Below are positions 44,725 to 51,612 of a DNA stretch of 64,000 nt, one piece after another. Position numbers and translations under genes: made by a program. Each line of letters opens with the position of its first letter. Positions within the stretch are counted from its first letter, which is position 1. Source of the stretch: Winkia neuii (GTDB lineage Bacteria > Actinomycetota > Actinomycetes > Actinomycetales > Actinomycetaceae); assembly GCF_029011175.1 (NCBI RefSeq), contig NZ_CP118946.1:248001-312000 (forward strand), read 5' to 3'. Below the pieces are notes generated by a model. It was not told the DNA's origin. It saw only the letters and a list, made by a program, of their open reading frames with translations, and did not search any database.

Positions 44725-45162
44725 TTAAAAATACCTTAATCTAGACCTACCGGGGCTCGGATTTATGGCCCGAAGGCTCAAATGTTTGCGTAGGTGGCGT
44801 TGGTAGGCTTCGACAACGTATCTGGGCGTGCCCAGCTCTGCTGCGAGTGCGCCGGGATTGGAAGTATCCAACGCTAGTTCTGCTTCCCGGTACGCGGACT
44901 CACTTATCAGTAGGGTTGCTGCTTCCTCGTTTACACGGTCTTCTACTGTTTGACATTGGTGGCCTTCGTGCCCGTGATAGGCGTGAATTAGTTCGTGGGC
45001 GAGCGTGGCGGCGCGTTGGTGTTCATATAACCCTTTCCTTATGTAGATAGTTTTTGTGGCTGGGTCGTATAGCCCCCAGTACGGTCCCGAGAGTGGGTAT
45101 GTGGTGACTGTGAGGCCAAGCTGTTCGGCTTGTTTTTCTAATACCTCAAAAGTGCTACCCAT
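44725..45162 (-). CDS. ImmA/IrrE-family metallopeptidase
   Basis: Compact peptidase of 145 residues with a zinc motif HELIHAYHGHEG (HExxH) and a downstream EEAATLLI helix supplying the third ligand. In phages and ICEBs1-like elements such proteins inactivate the neighbouring repressor. It lies directly downstream of the repressor gene, the classic arrangement. I start at ATG 45162; upstream in-frame starts fall inside a terminator-like hairpin. Confidence 0.85.
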   Translation of the reverse strand: MGSTFEVLEKQAEQLGLTVTTYPLSGPYWGLYDPATKTIYIRKGLYEHQRAATLAHELIHAYHGHEGHQCQTVEDRVNEEAATLLISESAYREAELALDTSNPGALAAELGTPRYVVEAYQRHLRKHLSLRAINPSPGRSRLRYF

Positions 45163-45175
45163 GAGGGTAAGAATA

Positions 45176-45206
45176 GAGCCGCCCTCTGACATTTGAGAGC
45201 GGCTCA
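45176..45206 (-). terminator. Hairpin between the repressor and ImmA genes
   Basis: GAGCCGC-T-CTC ... GAG-G-GCGGCTC on the minus strand (10 pairs around one mismatch), followed by TATTCTT. It starts 19 bp past the repressor stop and may attenuate read-through into the peptidase gene. Confidence 0.6.
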
Positions 45207-45224
45207 AAGTGGTGGGGTTCGTTT

Positions 45225-45605
45225 TTATTGCTCGCTTTCAAGGTCAGGGTCATAGCCGGGGGTTGACGCGGCGCTACGGCCATAGTTCGGTTCAGGGATT
45301 TCACGACCGCCCGGGAACAAGTCAGCCACATTACTTCGCTGCGCTGTTTCGCCTAATTCGCGTTGCAGGCGTTCGTACGCGTTTTGCACGACGCGGTCCG
45401 GATCTTCGCCAACGTACTCGCAGATTTCGTACAATACGCGCAAAGGCAGCTGATTACGCCCGTTCAGCCAGTTGGTTACAGCTGTACGGGAATGTTTAGT
45501 CGCTTTCGCCGCTTCGGCCATCGACGCGTCATACCTGACTAATGTCGCCTTAAGCTCCTTGCTCACGTACGTGGCAAAAAGTAGCGATTGTTTATGTAGC
45601 TCCAT
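45225..45605 (-). CDS. Phage immunity repressor, XRE-type
   Basis: A 126-residue helix-turn-helix protein (about 30-75: AEAAKATKHSRTAVTNWLNGRNQLPLRVLYEICEYVG) with a short C-terminal tail and no peptidase domain, so it is not a LexA/CI-type self-cleaving repressor; inactivation probably depends on the adjacent ImmA-like peptidase. ATG 45605 is placed by a TACAAT box 6 bp upstream, giving a leaderless message. Divergent from cro. Confidence 0.82.
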   Translation of the reverse strand: MELHKQSLLFATYVSKELKATLVRYDASMAEAAKATKHSRTAVTNWLNGRNQLPLRVLYEICEYVGEDPDRVVQNAYERLQRELGETAQRSNVADLFPGGREIPEPNYGRSAASTPGYDPDLESEQ

Positions 45606-45707
45606 GAGACCATTGTAGCATCCATTTAGCACTTGTAGTACTCAAATTGATACAGAAATAGCTTGCTAAGTACTCGTCCGCCTGCATATAGTACTCATAT
45701 GAGCACT
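45606..45707. promoter_or_regulatory. Immunity operator region with two divergent leaderless promoters
   Basis: Contains related AGTACTC/AGCACT half-sites: AGCACT...AGTACTC at 45629-45642, AAGTACTC at 45669-45676, and AGTACTC-ATAT-GAGCACT at 45690-45707, which covers the cro start. -10 boxes: TACAAT (minus, 45617-45612) and TATAGT (plus, 45687-45692, with TTGCTA 18 bp upstream). Each lies 6 bp before an ATG. Confidence 0.75.
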
Positions 45708-45944
45708 TCAGAGATTCTTGTAGAAATATCCTTCCGTGTGCAGAAAGCCATCACGGAGGCGGGCAGGTCCAAAAAATCTGTATCCGACGAAACGGGCATC
45801 CCTTACCCAACACTAAACCGCAAAGTTGCGGGCAAGGGGGAATTTAGCTTCTTAGAGCTATTCAAAATCGCTAAGGCTTTAGGTGTTTCGCCCGCCGCTT
45901 TCACCCCCGCCCCCTTCAGAATCCAGCGGAAGGAATCAGCGTGA
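45699..45944 (+). CDS. Cro-like DNA-binding protein
   Basis: An 81-residue helix-turn-helix protein (KKSVSDETGIPYPTLNRKVAGKGEFSFLELFKIAKALGVS). First rightward gene, divergent from the repressor and starting inside an operator palindrome, the position of Cro in lambda-like switches. ATG 45699 lies 6 bp after a TATAGT box, so the mRNA is probably leaderless. Confidence 0.8.
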   Translation: MSTSEILVEISFRVQKAITEAGRSKKSVSDETGIPYPTLNRKVAGKGEFSFLELFKIAKALGVSPAAFTPAPFRIQRKESA

Positions 45945-46018
45945 ACAGCGTCGAGCAAGAAATAAACAGCTCCCCAACCGCTGGAACCGGTCAGGGAGCA
46001 AAGAAAGAAGGAATCAGC

Positions 46019-46762
46019 ATGAACAACCTAATCCCATTCACTTTTGAGAATACCAGCGTCCGTATGTTTGAGGAAGGCGGTAAGGTCTTTTTCTGCGGCA
46101 AGGATGTCGCAACCGCCCTCGGATACAAACGCACAACCGACGCTCTAAAGCAGCATTGCAAGGGGGCGGCGTTTCACCGCCCCCTTGAGACAGCCGGCGG
46201 TATACAGCAAGTCCGGTTCATCACCGAGGGTGACTTGTACCGGCTAATCGCGTCATCGAAGCTACCAAGCGCGCAAGCCTTCGAAGCAAAAGTATTTGAT
46301 GAAGTACTACCCACGATCCGGCGGACCGGGGCGTACGGGGCTCCCAAGCGGTTGACCGGGCGGGAGCTGATGGCCGCGGCGTCAGATAGGATTGAGAGCA
46401 ATGGACGAAAAGGCAAAGAGAGAACTGCTAGCGGAGGTTCGCAAGACTGCGAAGGGCCTTTCGCTGGCGAAGTCTGCGCGCAAAGAAGCGGTAATGGCTG
46501 CCTTGGAGGCAGAAGTGCCTCGTCAAGAAATAGCGGACGCATTGCAGATGCATCGCAATTCAATCTACCGGATCATTTCCGAAGACTAGTAGTTTGCACA
46601 CCGTTGTGTGCGTATGTTAAATTAGCCCATGCACACAAAAGTGTGCATCAATCATCAAATAAAAACCGTGCGACCATCTCGCCAAAGTTGCATCGCACGG
46701 TTGCCCAATACAAGGCAGCCCGATTTTACCAGGCTGCCCGTGCTCAAAGGAAGGCAGCCTAA
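46019..46762 (+). CDS. BRO-N antirepressor with an apparently out-of-frame tail
   Basis: Residues 1-110 form a BRO-N domain (VRMFEEGGKVFFCGKDVATALGYKRTTDAL ... EVLPTIRRTGAYGAP). After GRELMAAASDRIESN (about 125) the translation loses protein character and runs through two genes' worth of other signals, a small HTH gene and hairpins, until TAA at 46762. A functional product may end differently, or a frameshift removed the original C-terminal domain. An upstream GTG (45941) with the same GAAGGAATCAGC ribosome site overlaps the cro stop and is an alternative start. Confidence 0.7.
   Translation: MNNLIPFTFENTSVRMFEEGGKVFFCGKDVATALGYKRTTDALKQHCKGAAFHRPLETAGGIQQVRFITEGDLYRLIASSKLPSAQAFEAKVFDEVLPTIRRTGAYGAPKRLTGRELMAAASDRIESNGRKGKERTASGGSQDCEGPFAGEVCAQRSGNGCLGGRSASSRNSGRIADASQFNLPDHFRRLVVCTPLCAYVKLAHAHKSVHQSSNKNRATISPKLHRTVAQYKAARFYQAARAQRKAA
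46401..46589 (+). CDS. Small helix-turn-helix protein overlapping the BRO gene
   Basis: Sixty-two residues in another frame: Lys/Glu/Ala-rich helices, then VPRQEIADALQMHRNSIYRIISED, a clear helix-turn-helix. Its stop is 6 bp before a series of palindromes at 46596, so it could bind there. Either a separate gene or the displaced C-terminus of the BRO protein. Confidence 0.6.
   Translation: MDEKAKRELLAEVRKTAKGLSLAKSARKEAVMAALEAEVPRQEIADALQMHRNSIYRIISED
46596..46738 (+). promoter_or_regulatory. Four-hairpin operator/leader before the second BRO gene
   Basis: Four perfect inverted repeats in 143 bp: GCACAC-CGTT-GTGTGC (46596-46611); ATGCACAC-AAAA-GTGTGCAT (46629-46648); CCGTGCGA ... TCGCACGG (46666-46700); GGCAGCC ... 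GGCTGCC (46714-46738). The first two share a GTGTGC unit and flank TATGTTAAAT, a possible -10 region, so they may be operators; the last two would lie in the transcript. Confidence 0.7.
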
Positions 46763-47505
46763 TGACTACTGAACTACAAAATTTCAAATTCGGCCAACAA
46801 CGAGTCCGTACTTTCCATGACAAAGCGGGAGAAATTTGGTTCGTTGCTGCTGATGTCGCAAAAATACTTGAATACCAAAGCGCCAAGGATTTCACTCGCG
46901 GCCTTGACGAAGATGAAAAGGGTAGGCAGTTTGTGCCTACCCCTGGAGGAAGGCAAGAACTCCTTACTATTTCAGAAGCGGGCCTTTACGCGGCACTGGT
47001 GCGCTCCAAGGCTGAGCGAGTTGCGCCATTCCGCCGTTGGGTGACGCACGAGGTACTGCCAACCATCCGCAAGACCGGGGCATACCGGGTCCCGCAGGTA
47101 GCAACCTCAAACCCGGCAACGCTCCGGGCCCTCGACGAGTTAGCGCTCTGTCAGGCCGCGCGGGGGCTGATCCAAGCGGATCATCTCGAGGCTAAAGCGC
47201 GTGTGATCCTAGCGCGCGGACTCGGCGAACGCCCACAGCTTGAACCCGCAACCCGGCCCTTGTACGCGCAGGACTTCCTGCAAGAAAAGGGCGTAAACAA
47301 AGACCAGCTAAAGCATATCGCCCCGACCTTTGGTAAGCGCATCAAAGCCAAATACACGCTAGAACACGGCACCGAGCCCGAAAAATACCCCCTAAACCTA
47401 AGTAACGGCCAGGTGCGCCAGGTCAATGCTTACACAGAAAAAGATCGGCCCCTCTTCGAAGACGTTTGGGCCAAGTACTACACCGAGGAGAGCCTAACCA
47501 AATGA
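46762..47505 (+). CDS. BRO-family phage antirepressor
   Basis: Complete 247-residue antirepressor: BRO-N domain (about 8-110: RTFHDKAGEIWFVAADVAKILEYQSAKDF ... EVLPTIRKTGAY) and a C-terminal DNA-interaction region (about 170-247: YAQDFLQEKGVNKDQLKHIAPTFGKRIK). It starts at TAATG overlap with the preceding open frame, with AAGGAAGG upstream. Paralogue of the first BRO domain. Confidence 0.88.
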   Translation: MTTELQNFKFGQQRVRTFHDKAGEIWFVAADVAKILEYQSAKDFTRGLDEDEKGRQFVPTPGGRQELLTISEAGLYAALVRSKAERVAPFRRWVTHEVLPTIRKTGAYRVPQVATSNPATLRALDELALCQAARGLIQADHLEAKARVILARGLGERPQLEPATRPLYAQDFLQEKGVNKDQLKHIAPTFGKRIKAKYTLEHGTEPEKYPLNLSNGQVRQVNAYTEKDRPLFEDVWAKYYTEESLTK

Positions 47506-47810
47506 GCCAGACTGTTGATCTTAGTGCAGGCATGCCTATTTTCGGCAACCCCGCCTATGTGGTGTTTAAGGATGGGCGCGTCTACTCGCTAAAGAAGGGG
47601 AAAGGGGCGTTCCTGAGTGAGATACGCAGGCCTTCTTCCGCGTGGTGGCGGGTCCGCATCGGCGGCGTTGAAGTACAAATACGCGGCCTAGTGCTTGGCC
47701 TGTTCGGTGACGTCACCGCGTTCGAGAAGCGGGCGCGTCAGTGGGCAGAAGAAAACCTCCCCAACCAAGAAGAAAACTGGGACGAAGACTGGCTGGAGGA
47801 CCTGCAATGA
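47502..47810 (+). CDS. Small phage protein, NUMOD-like N-terminus
   Basis: A 102-residue acidic protein. The AYVVFKDGRVYSLKKGKGAFL...WWRVRIGG segment resembles the NUMOD-type strands found in HNH homing endonucleases, but no nuclease motif follows. ATGA overlaps at both ends place it in the early operon. Confidence 0.6.
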   Translation: MSQTVDLSAGMPIFGNPAYVVFKDGRVYSLKKGKGAFLSEIRRPSSAWWRVRIGGVEVQIRGLVLGLFGDVTAFEKRARQWAEENLPNQEENWDEDWLEDLQ

Positions 47811-48010
47811 GCGCGTACAACCCAGCCTTCATAACAGTAAAAGCCGCAGCCGATCGCCTAGGCGTGTCCACCTGGGCAGTCTACGAGTGGGTTGCTAATG
47901 GGACTCTACCCGCCCAAAGGATAGGCAACCCACGCACGGGCAGGATCCGCCTCCGCCCTAAAGACGTGGACGCACTGATTTTTGACTACCAGACAGGAGA
48001 ACCCGCATGA
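47807..48010 (+). CDS. HTH_17/excisionase-like DNA-binding protein
   Basis: Sixty-seven residues forming one MerR-like helix-turn-helix: ITVKAAADRLGVSTWAVYEWVANGTLPAQRIG...RIRLRPKDVDAL. Excisionase or transcription regulator in phage early regions. The ATG overlaps the previous stop by four bases. Confidence 0.8.
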   Translation: MSAYNPAFITVKAAADRLGVSTWAVYEWVANGTLPAQRIGNPRTGRIRLRPKDVDALIFDYQTGEPA

Positions 48011-48087
48011 GCCAGCTGATTCTAATGGTCGCGTGTTTGATTTTCGCGATTGTCAGCATGCACTTCGCATTCAAGGACGACCAGTGA
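48007..48087 (+). CDS. Single-helix membrane micropeptide
   Basis: Twenty-six residues, almost all one hydrophobic helix (QLILMVACLIFAIVSMHFAF) ending KDDQ. The ATG overlaps the preceding stop by four bases. Its 3' end overlaps the end of the reversed gene at 48071. Position and hydrophobicity support a real gene, but it is very short. Confidence 0.5.
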   Translation: MSQLILMVACLIFAIVSMHFAFKDDQ

Positions 48088-48532
48088 AAGGAATAGTAAT
48101 GAGCTCCCCATTGGCCACGACTACTAGCCGTGACGGGTCGGGACTAGATAACGCTACTAATAGGTCCCCGTCTACTGCTGCCCCTGGTTCTAACACTATG
48201 GGCGCGGTGAATGGCAGTTTGAAGAACTCTTCTGGGTTGGCGATTTCTTCAATTCTCACAGGCGAGTCCCCATTGTTACGCAGGCGAAAGTGGTCTGAGG
48301 ACACCCACTCGATAGTTAGCGGGGGTATTTCTCCCCATTTACGGATTGCTTCTAGTGAGGCTGCCAGGGATTTTACGGCTGCTAGGGTCTCGGCTGCTTC
48401 TCGGCGTGCGAGTTCAGCGTCGGCTTTAGCCCGCCGTGAGAGGTTCGACCGCCACCAGGAGATGAGCGCACCAAGGCCAGCTAAGGCCGCGCAAACAGCC
48501 GAAACAATATCGGGGATAGTACCAAAGCCCAT
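48071..48532 (-). CDS. Reversed cassette protein 1: membrane anchor plus coiled coil
   Basis: A 153-residue protein on the strand opposite to all neighbours: an N-terminal helix (about 7-27), an Ala/Glu/Arg coiled coil (about 30-65) and a beta-rich C-terminal part (TIEWVSSDHFRLRNNGDSPVRIEEI ...). The same layout as the gene at 48746. Codon use favours this strand over the long plus-strand frame. Possible role in superinfection exclusion (inference). Confidence 0.7.
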   Translation of the reverse strand: MGFGTIPDIVSAVCAALAGLGALISWWRSNLSRRAKADAELARREAAETLAAVKSLAASLEAIRKWGEIPPLTIEWVSSDHFRLRNNGDSPVRIEEIANPEEFFKLPFTAPIVLEPGAAVDGDLLVALSSPDPSRLVVVANGELITIPFTGRP

Positions 48533-48734
48533 GCCTACAGCATACCGGGCTGAGAGGTGGGCGCGGCGCGCCTTGCAGGCGCTGATCCTGCTAATCGCTC
48601 TCGCCTGCTGGTGGGTTGGCCAGTGCTTCTGGTACGCGTGCCCGCCCCTATCCGCAGCGCTTCTTCTGTTCGCGTATTGCAGCCCCGTGTTAGTCCTGAT
48701 CATCCCTAAAGACTTGAAGGAAAACAGTAAATGA
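48531..48734 (+). CDS. Small two-helix membrane protein candidate
   Basis: Sixty-seven residues with two hydrophobic helices and a Lys-rich tail (KDLKENSK). It lies in the 213-bp gap between the two reversed genes and is followed by AAGGAAAAC and an overlapping ATG at 48731, suggesting that a plus-strand gene once continued there. No ribosome site of its own. Confidence 0.4.
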   Translation: MPTAYRAERWARRALQALILLIALACWWVGQCFWYACPPLSAALLLFAYCSPVLVLIIPKDLKENSK

Positions 48735-48745
48735 ACGCCCCCCGG

Positions 48746-49342
48746 TCAATGACAATCCGCCTTGGTGAAGCAGTGCTCGAAATGGTCAGAGCGGGGCACC
48801 CCGACCTGACTATCCCACGACAAGAACACGTCACAGCTGATCTGAGCGACCCCGAAAATGCCGCCACCAAGTGCGGTGTCCTTGCTAGCCAGGCGGTCGC
48901 GCACATCATCCACGAGCAGGCTAGTGCCGAGGCCTACCTTTCCGAAGGGTCCGATAGCCCCGGCCCCACCCTGGTAAATCGTGTCTTTTTCATGCCTGAT
49001 AGTGATGGAAATATTCGTTGCGCTAAATGGGCTCTCATTGGTAAGGACGAGAAGACCGGCGTCATGGTCAATCTGAATTGCCCAGGAGTAGTGACTGACA
49101 TCTTGCGTGGTAGCAAGTGCTCTGGTCGCAATCTTGTTCGCCTTGCTACTTATCTGGTTTGCCTCACCTGCCAGGCGGTTCGCGCGGGTAGCAGCAATGT
49201 TGGCGTCCTTAGCGAGGCGGTTGGCCTCCTTAGCCGCGCGTTGGCTGATTTTCGTGTCACGGCGTGCCAGGACAGCAACAATCAGGCCCCCAGTAGCGAT
49301 GAGGAGCGAGAGCCCGTTGATGGCTAGTTCCGTAATGTGCAC
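48746..49342 (-). CDS. Reversed cassette protein 2: membrane anchor plus coiled coil
   Basis: About 198 residues on the minus strand: N-terminal helix (about 5-25), a heptad-rich region (KISQRAAKEANRLAKDANIAA and onward to about 75) and a C-terminal domain with an Ig-like feel (LLVLTNESPFSATNISITIRH). Start GTG 49342; a TTG at 49348 is the alternative. Resembles moron-type proteins of actinobacterial phages. The plus-strand frame over it (48731-49327) has a good ribosome site but weaker protein character. Confidence 0.7.
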   Translation of the reverse strand: MHITELAINGLSLLIATGGLIVAVLARRDTKISQRAAKEANRLAKDANIAATRANRLAGEANQISSKANKIATRALATTQDVSHYSWAIQIDHDAGLLVLTNESPFSATNISITIRHEKDTIYQGGAGAIGPFGKVGLGTSLLVDDVRDRLASKDTALGGGIFGVAQISCDVFLSWDSQVGVPRSDHFEHCFTKADCH

Positions 49343-49385
49343 ACCCAAACTTTACTCACCCCACCCTTTTTTGGAAGGACCCAAG

Positions 49386-49937
49386 ATTTTAAATGAACAC
49401 CCCAGTTTTAAAGAGGGCGAGGCCCTCTTCGGCAAGGTTGACGTGGCAGAACTGCCTGTCGGCGCACAGATCCGCCTCGAGTATGAGATCCCGGAACTGT
49501 ACTTGTACTATCGTGCTGCCCTTAGGGTAAGTGAAACCGAGTGGGCCGTAAGTGGGCGGGGTACTGACACCCTGCGCACGGCTCCCACTAGCGAAGTGCT
49601 CGAAATGGTAGAGGACCCTGAGGTTACCCGCATCATCCTTGATTGCCTGCCAGAACAGGCTAAGAAGCCTACCGAGTCGCCCCTTAGCAGCGGTGCGCAG
49701 CGGCGTGCAGTGGAAGCAGCCCTGCAAGGCCTGTATTTGAGGCTGCGGGAGGTCCAGTCGTTTGAGGGCACGGTCGCAAACATGGCCGAACTCTACTCCG
49801 GGAGCCGTGAGATCGAAGCCCACGCCCGCGCAGTACAGGATTGGGCGCGCGAGCAGTACATTTCCGAATCCTGGAACGCAATCTACGACACCCTGGCTGA
49901 GCTTTCACAGCTGGGCGAGGACGGCGACCTGGCATGA
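49386..49937 (+). CDS. Phage early protein of unknown function with an apparent ATT start
   Basis: The protein-like frame (KEGEALFGKVDVAELPVGAQIRLEY and onward, helical C-terminus to residue about 183) has no ATG in range. GGAAGGA at 49373-49379 lies 6 bp before an ATT (49386), an optimal spacing for a rare ATT start. An out-of-frame ATG at 49393 would need a -1 shift at TTTAAAG. Overlaps the next gene by four bases. Confidence 0.6.
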   Translation: MLNEHPSFKEGEALFGKVDVAELPVGAQIRLEYEIPELYLYYRAALRVSETEWAVSGRGTDTLRTAPTSEVLEMVEDPEVTRIILDCLPEQAKKPTESPLSSGAQRRAVEAALQGLYLRLREVQSFEGTVANMAELYSGSREIEAHARAVQDWAREQYISESWNAIYDTLAELSQLGEDGDLA

Positions 49938-50818
49938 GCGAAAACAAGAAAAGCAAGCCCACTCTGCCTAGGGAGCCGGGCATATACCCGGGCATCCCTA
50001 ACTCGGATTACCACGCCGACCAGGACAGCCTGTCGTCATCGGGAGCGAAAACCCTGGCTAAACCCGGTGGGGCGGCCCGCTTCCACTACGAACAAACCCA
50101 CCCGAAAGCAGACTCGGAGGCCCTCCTTTTTGGTACTGCCGCCCATGCTTTCATCCTCGAGGGCGTAAAACCGGCCGTGTTCAAGGGCGGGAAAACCCTC
50201 ACCTCCAAGAAAGCCCTGGACTTCATCACCAAGGAGCGGGACGAGCGCGAAGACCCGGACCTGCCAGTAGTCACTGAGGAAGGGTGGGAAACCCTACAAG
50301 CAATGGGCGAGGCAGTGTACGCGAACCCGCTAGCACGCCGGCTCCTTACCGCCCCCGGTAAGGCGGAACAGTCCGTGTACTGGCAGCACCCGTCCGGGGC
50401 GACCCTACGCTGCCGCCCTGACTGGCTCCCAGAGGAGGAAGACGAGACCCTCGGGTTTTTGCCAATAGTGGACCTGAAAACCACTAGGGATGCCACCCCC
50501 GCCGGGTTCCGCCACTCCTGCTTCCAACTCGGATACCACCAGTCCGCCGCATGGTACGCGGCAGGCCTGGCCGCCATAAACGTTTCAGCCAACGCGCGGA
50601 TGGTGTTTATCGCAGTAGAGAAAACACCCCCCTACCTGGTCGGCGTGTACACGCCCTCTAATGAGGCCCTCGAGGTCGGCCACGCGCTCAACGAGATCGG
50701 CATCGATAAATGGGTGCGCGCCCGCATCTTCAACGACTGGGAGGCCCTAGACGGAGGCCTACAAACCCTAGCCATAAAACCCTACGAAATACCCGAAAAC
50801 GTTTTAGAGGAAATATAA
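49934..50818 (+). CDS. PD-(D/E)XK exonuclease, RecE/DUF3799-like
   Basis: Predicted recombination exonuclease of 294 residues. An N-terminal GIYPGIPNSDYHAD and LLFGTAAHAFILEG (family start), then PIVDLKTT carrying the D...xK motif and GYHQSAAWYAAG, are hallmarks of the RecE-type nuclease. It precedes a single-strand annealing gene (ERF), the usual two-gene recombination module. Confidence 0.85.
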   Translation: MSENKKSKPTLPREPGIYPGIPNSDYHADQDSLSSSGAKTLAKPGGAARFHYEQTHPKADSEALLFGTAAHAFILEGVKPAVFKGGKTLTSKKALDFITKERDEREDPDLPVVTEEGWETLQAMGEAVYANPLARRLLTAPGKAEQSVYWQHPSGATLRCRPDWLPEEEDETLGFLPIVDLKTTRDATPAGFRHSCFQLGYHQSAAWYAAGLAAINVSANARMVFIAVEKTPPYLVGVYTPSNEALEVGHALNEIGIDKWVRARIFNDWEALDGGLQTLAIKPYEIPENVLEEI

Positions 50819-50820
50819 AA

Positions 50821-51547
50821 ATGGGAACCACACTAACCCCAATGGCTAAAGCCCTAAAGGCCATTAACGTAATCAAAAAAGACGGCGTAAACCGGCACTC
50901 CCAATACAAGTTTAGGGGTATTGATGGAGTACTGGACACGGTCGGCCCAGCATTCCGTGAGAATGGGATCCTCATAACCTCAAAGATTGACCAGATAGAT
51001 TACGAGGATAGGCCCACCAATAATGGAAAAGCCTCCACGCTTATTCGTGGGATTGTTACTTTCAGATTCCATTTTGGTGACGGCCAAACCTTGGAAACCT
51101 CGGTGGCTGCCGAGGCCCAGGAACTGGGGGGACAAGGGCACCTCCAAGTTCATGTCAGTGGCCCTGCGTACGGCCCTTCTGCAGACTTTCACGGTGCCCA
51201 CTGACGAGAAGGAATCGGAGGCCACCCCAGCCGCGCCTGGCTGTCACCAGCAGGCCCAGCCCGCCCAAAACGCTGGCGGGGCGGGGATGATGACCGGGAC
51301 CCAACACCAACAACTCACCCGCCTGCTGAAACAGATCGGCGCGGACGCAGAAAAAGGCAAAGAAATCGCCCGCTACGTAACCGGAGGACAAGTAGGGGCC
51401 CTCGCCAAACTAAACGCGAACCAGGCCGCAGCAGCTATCCGCCTCTGCGAACAGCAAGCCCGCAGGCTCGCAGCCGCCAAACAACAGCAGCAGCCCCAGG
51501 CGCAGCCGACCCTACAAGAGGCCGCCACAGGCGGGACAGCCCAATGA
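50821..51547 (+). pseudogene. ERF-family single-strand annealing protein, frameshifted in a G6 run
   Basis: From ATG 50821: MAKALKAINVIKKDGVNRHSQYKFRGIDGVLDTVGPAFREN is a clear ERF domain. At GGGGGG (51126-51131) the frame is lost and stops at 51204. One base fewer restores ELGDKGTSKFMSVALRTALLQTFTVPTDE, the expected ERF continuation, and a C-terminal UIM-like helical and Gln-rich tail to 51547. Repaired length about 241 residues. It may be a sequencing error, phase variation or true inactivation. Confidence 0.8.
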
Positions 51548-51612
51548 CAACCACCCCAAAAATAAGCGAGCTCACGACCCAAAAGGAGAACGAGAAAGGA
51601 GGGGAAAACGGT

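Noticed and set aside
47982-48734. Long plus-strand open frame
   Set aside because: Most of it is antisense to a better minus-strand gene (membrane helix, coiled coil, beta domain). Only its 3' part from ATG 48531 looks membrane-protein-like and is listed separately.
48731-49327. Plus-strand open frame with a good ribosome site
   Set aside because: The minus-strand frame has clearer domain structure and codon use. It may be a relic of an older gene, so it is only mentioned in the cassette entry.
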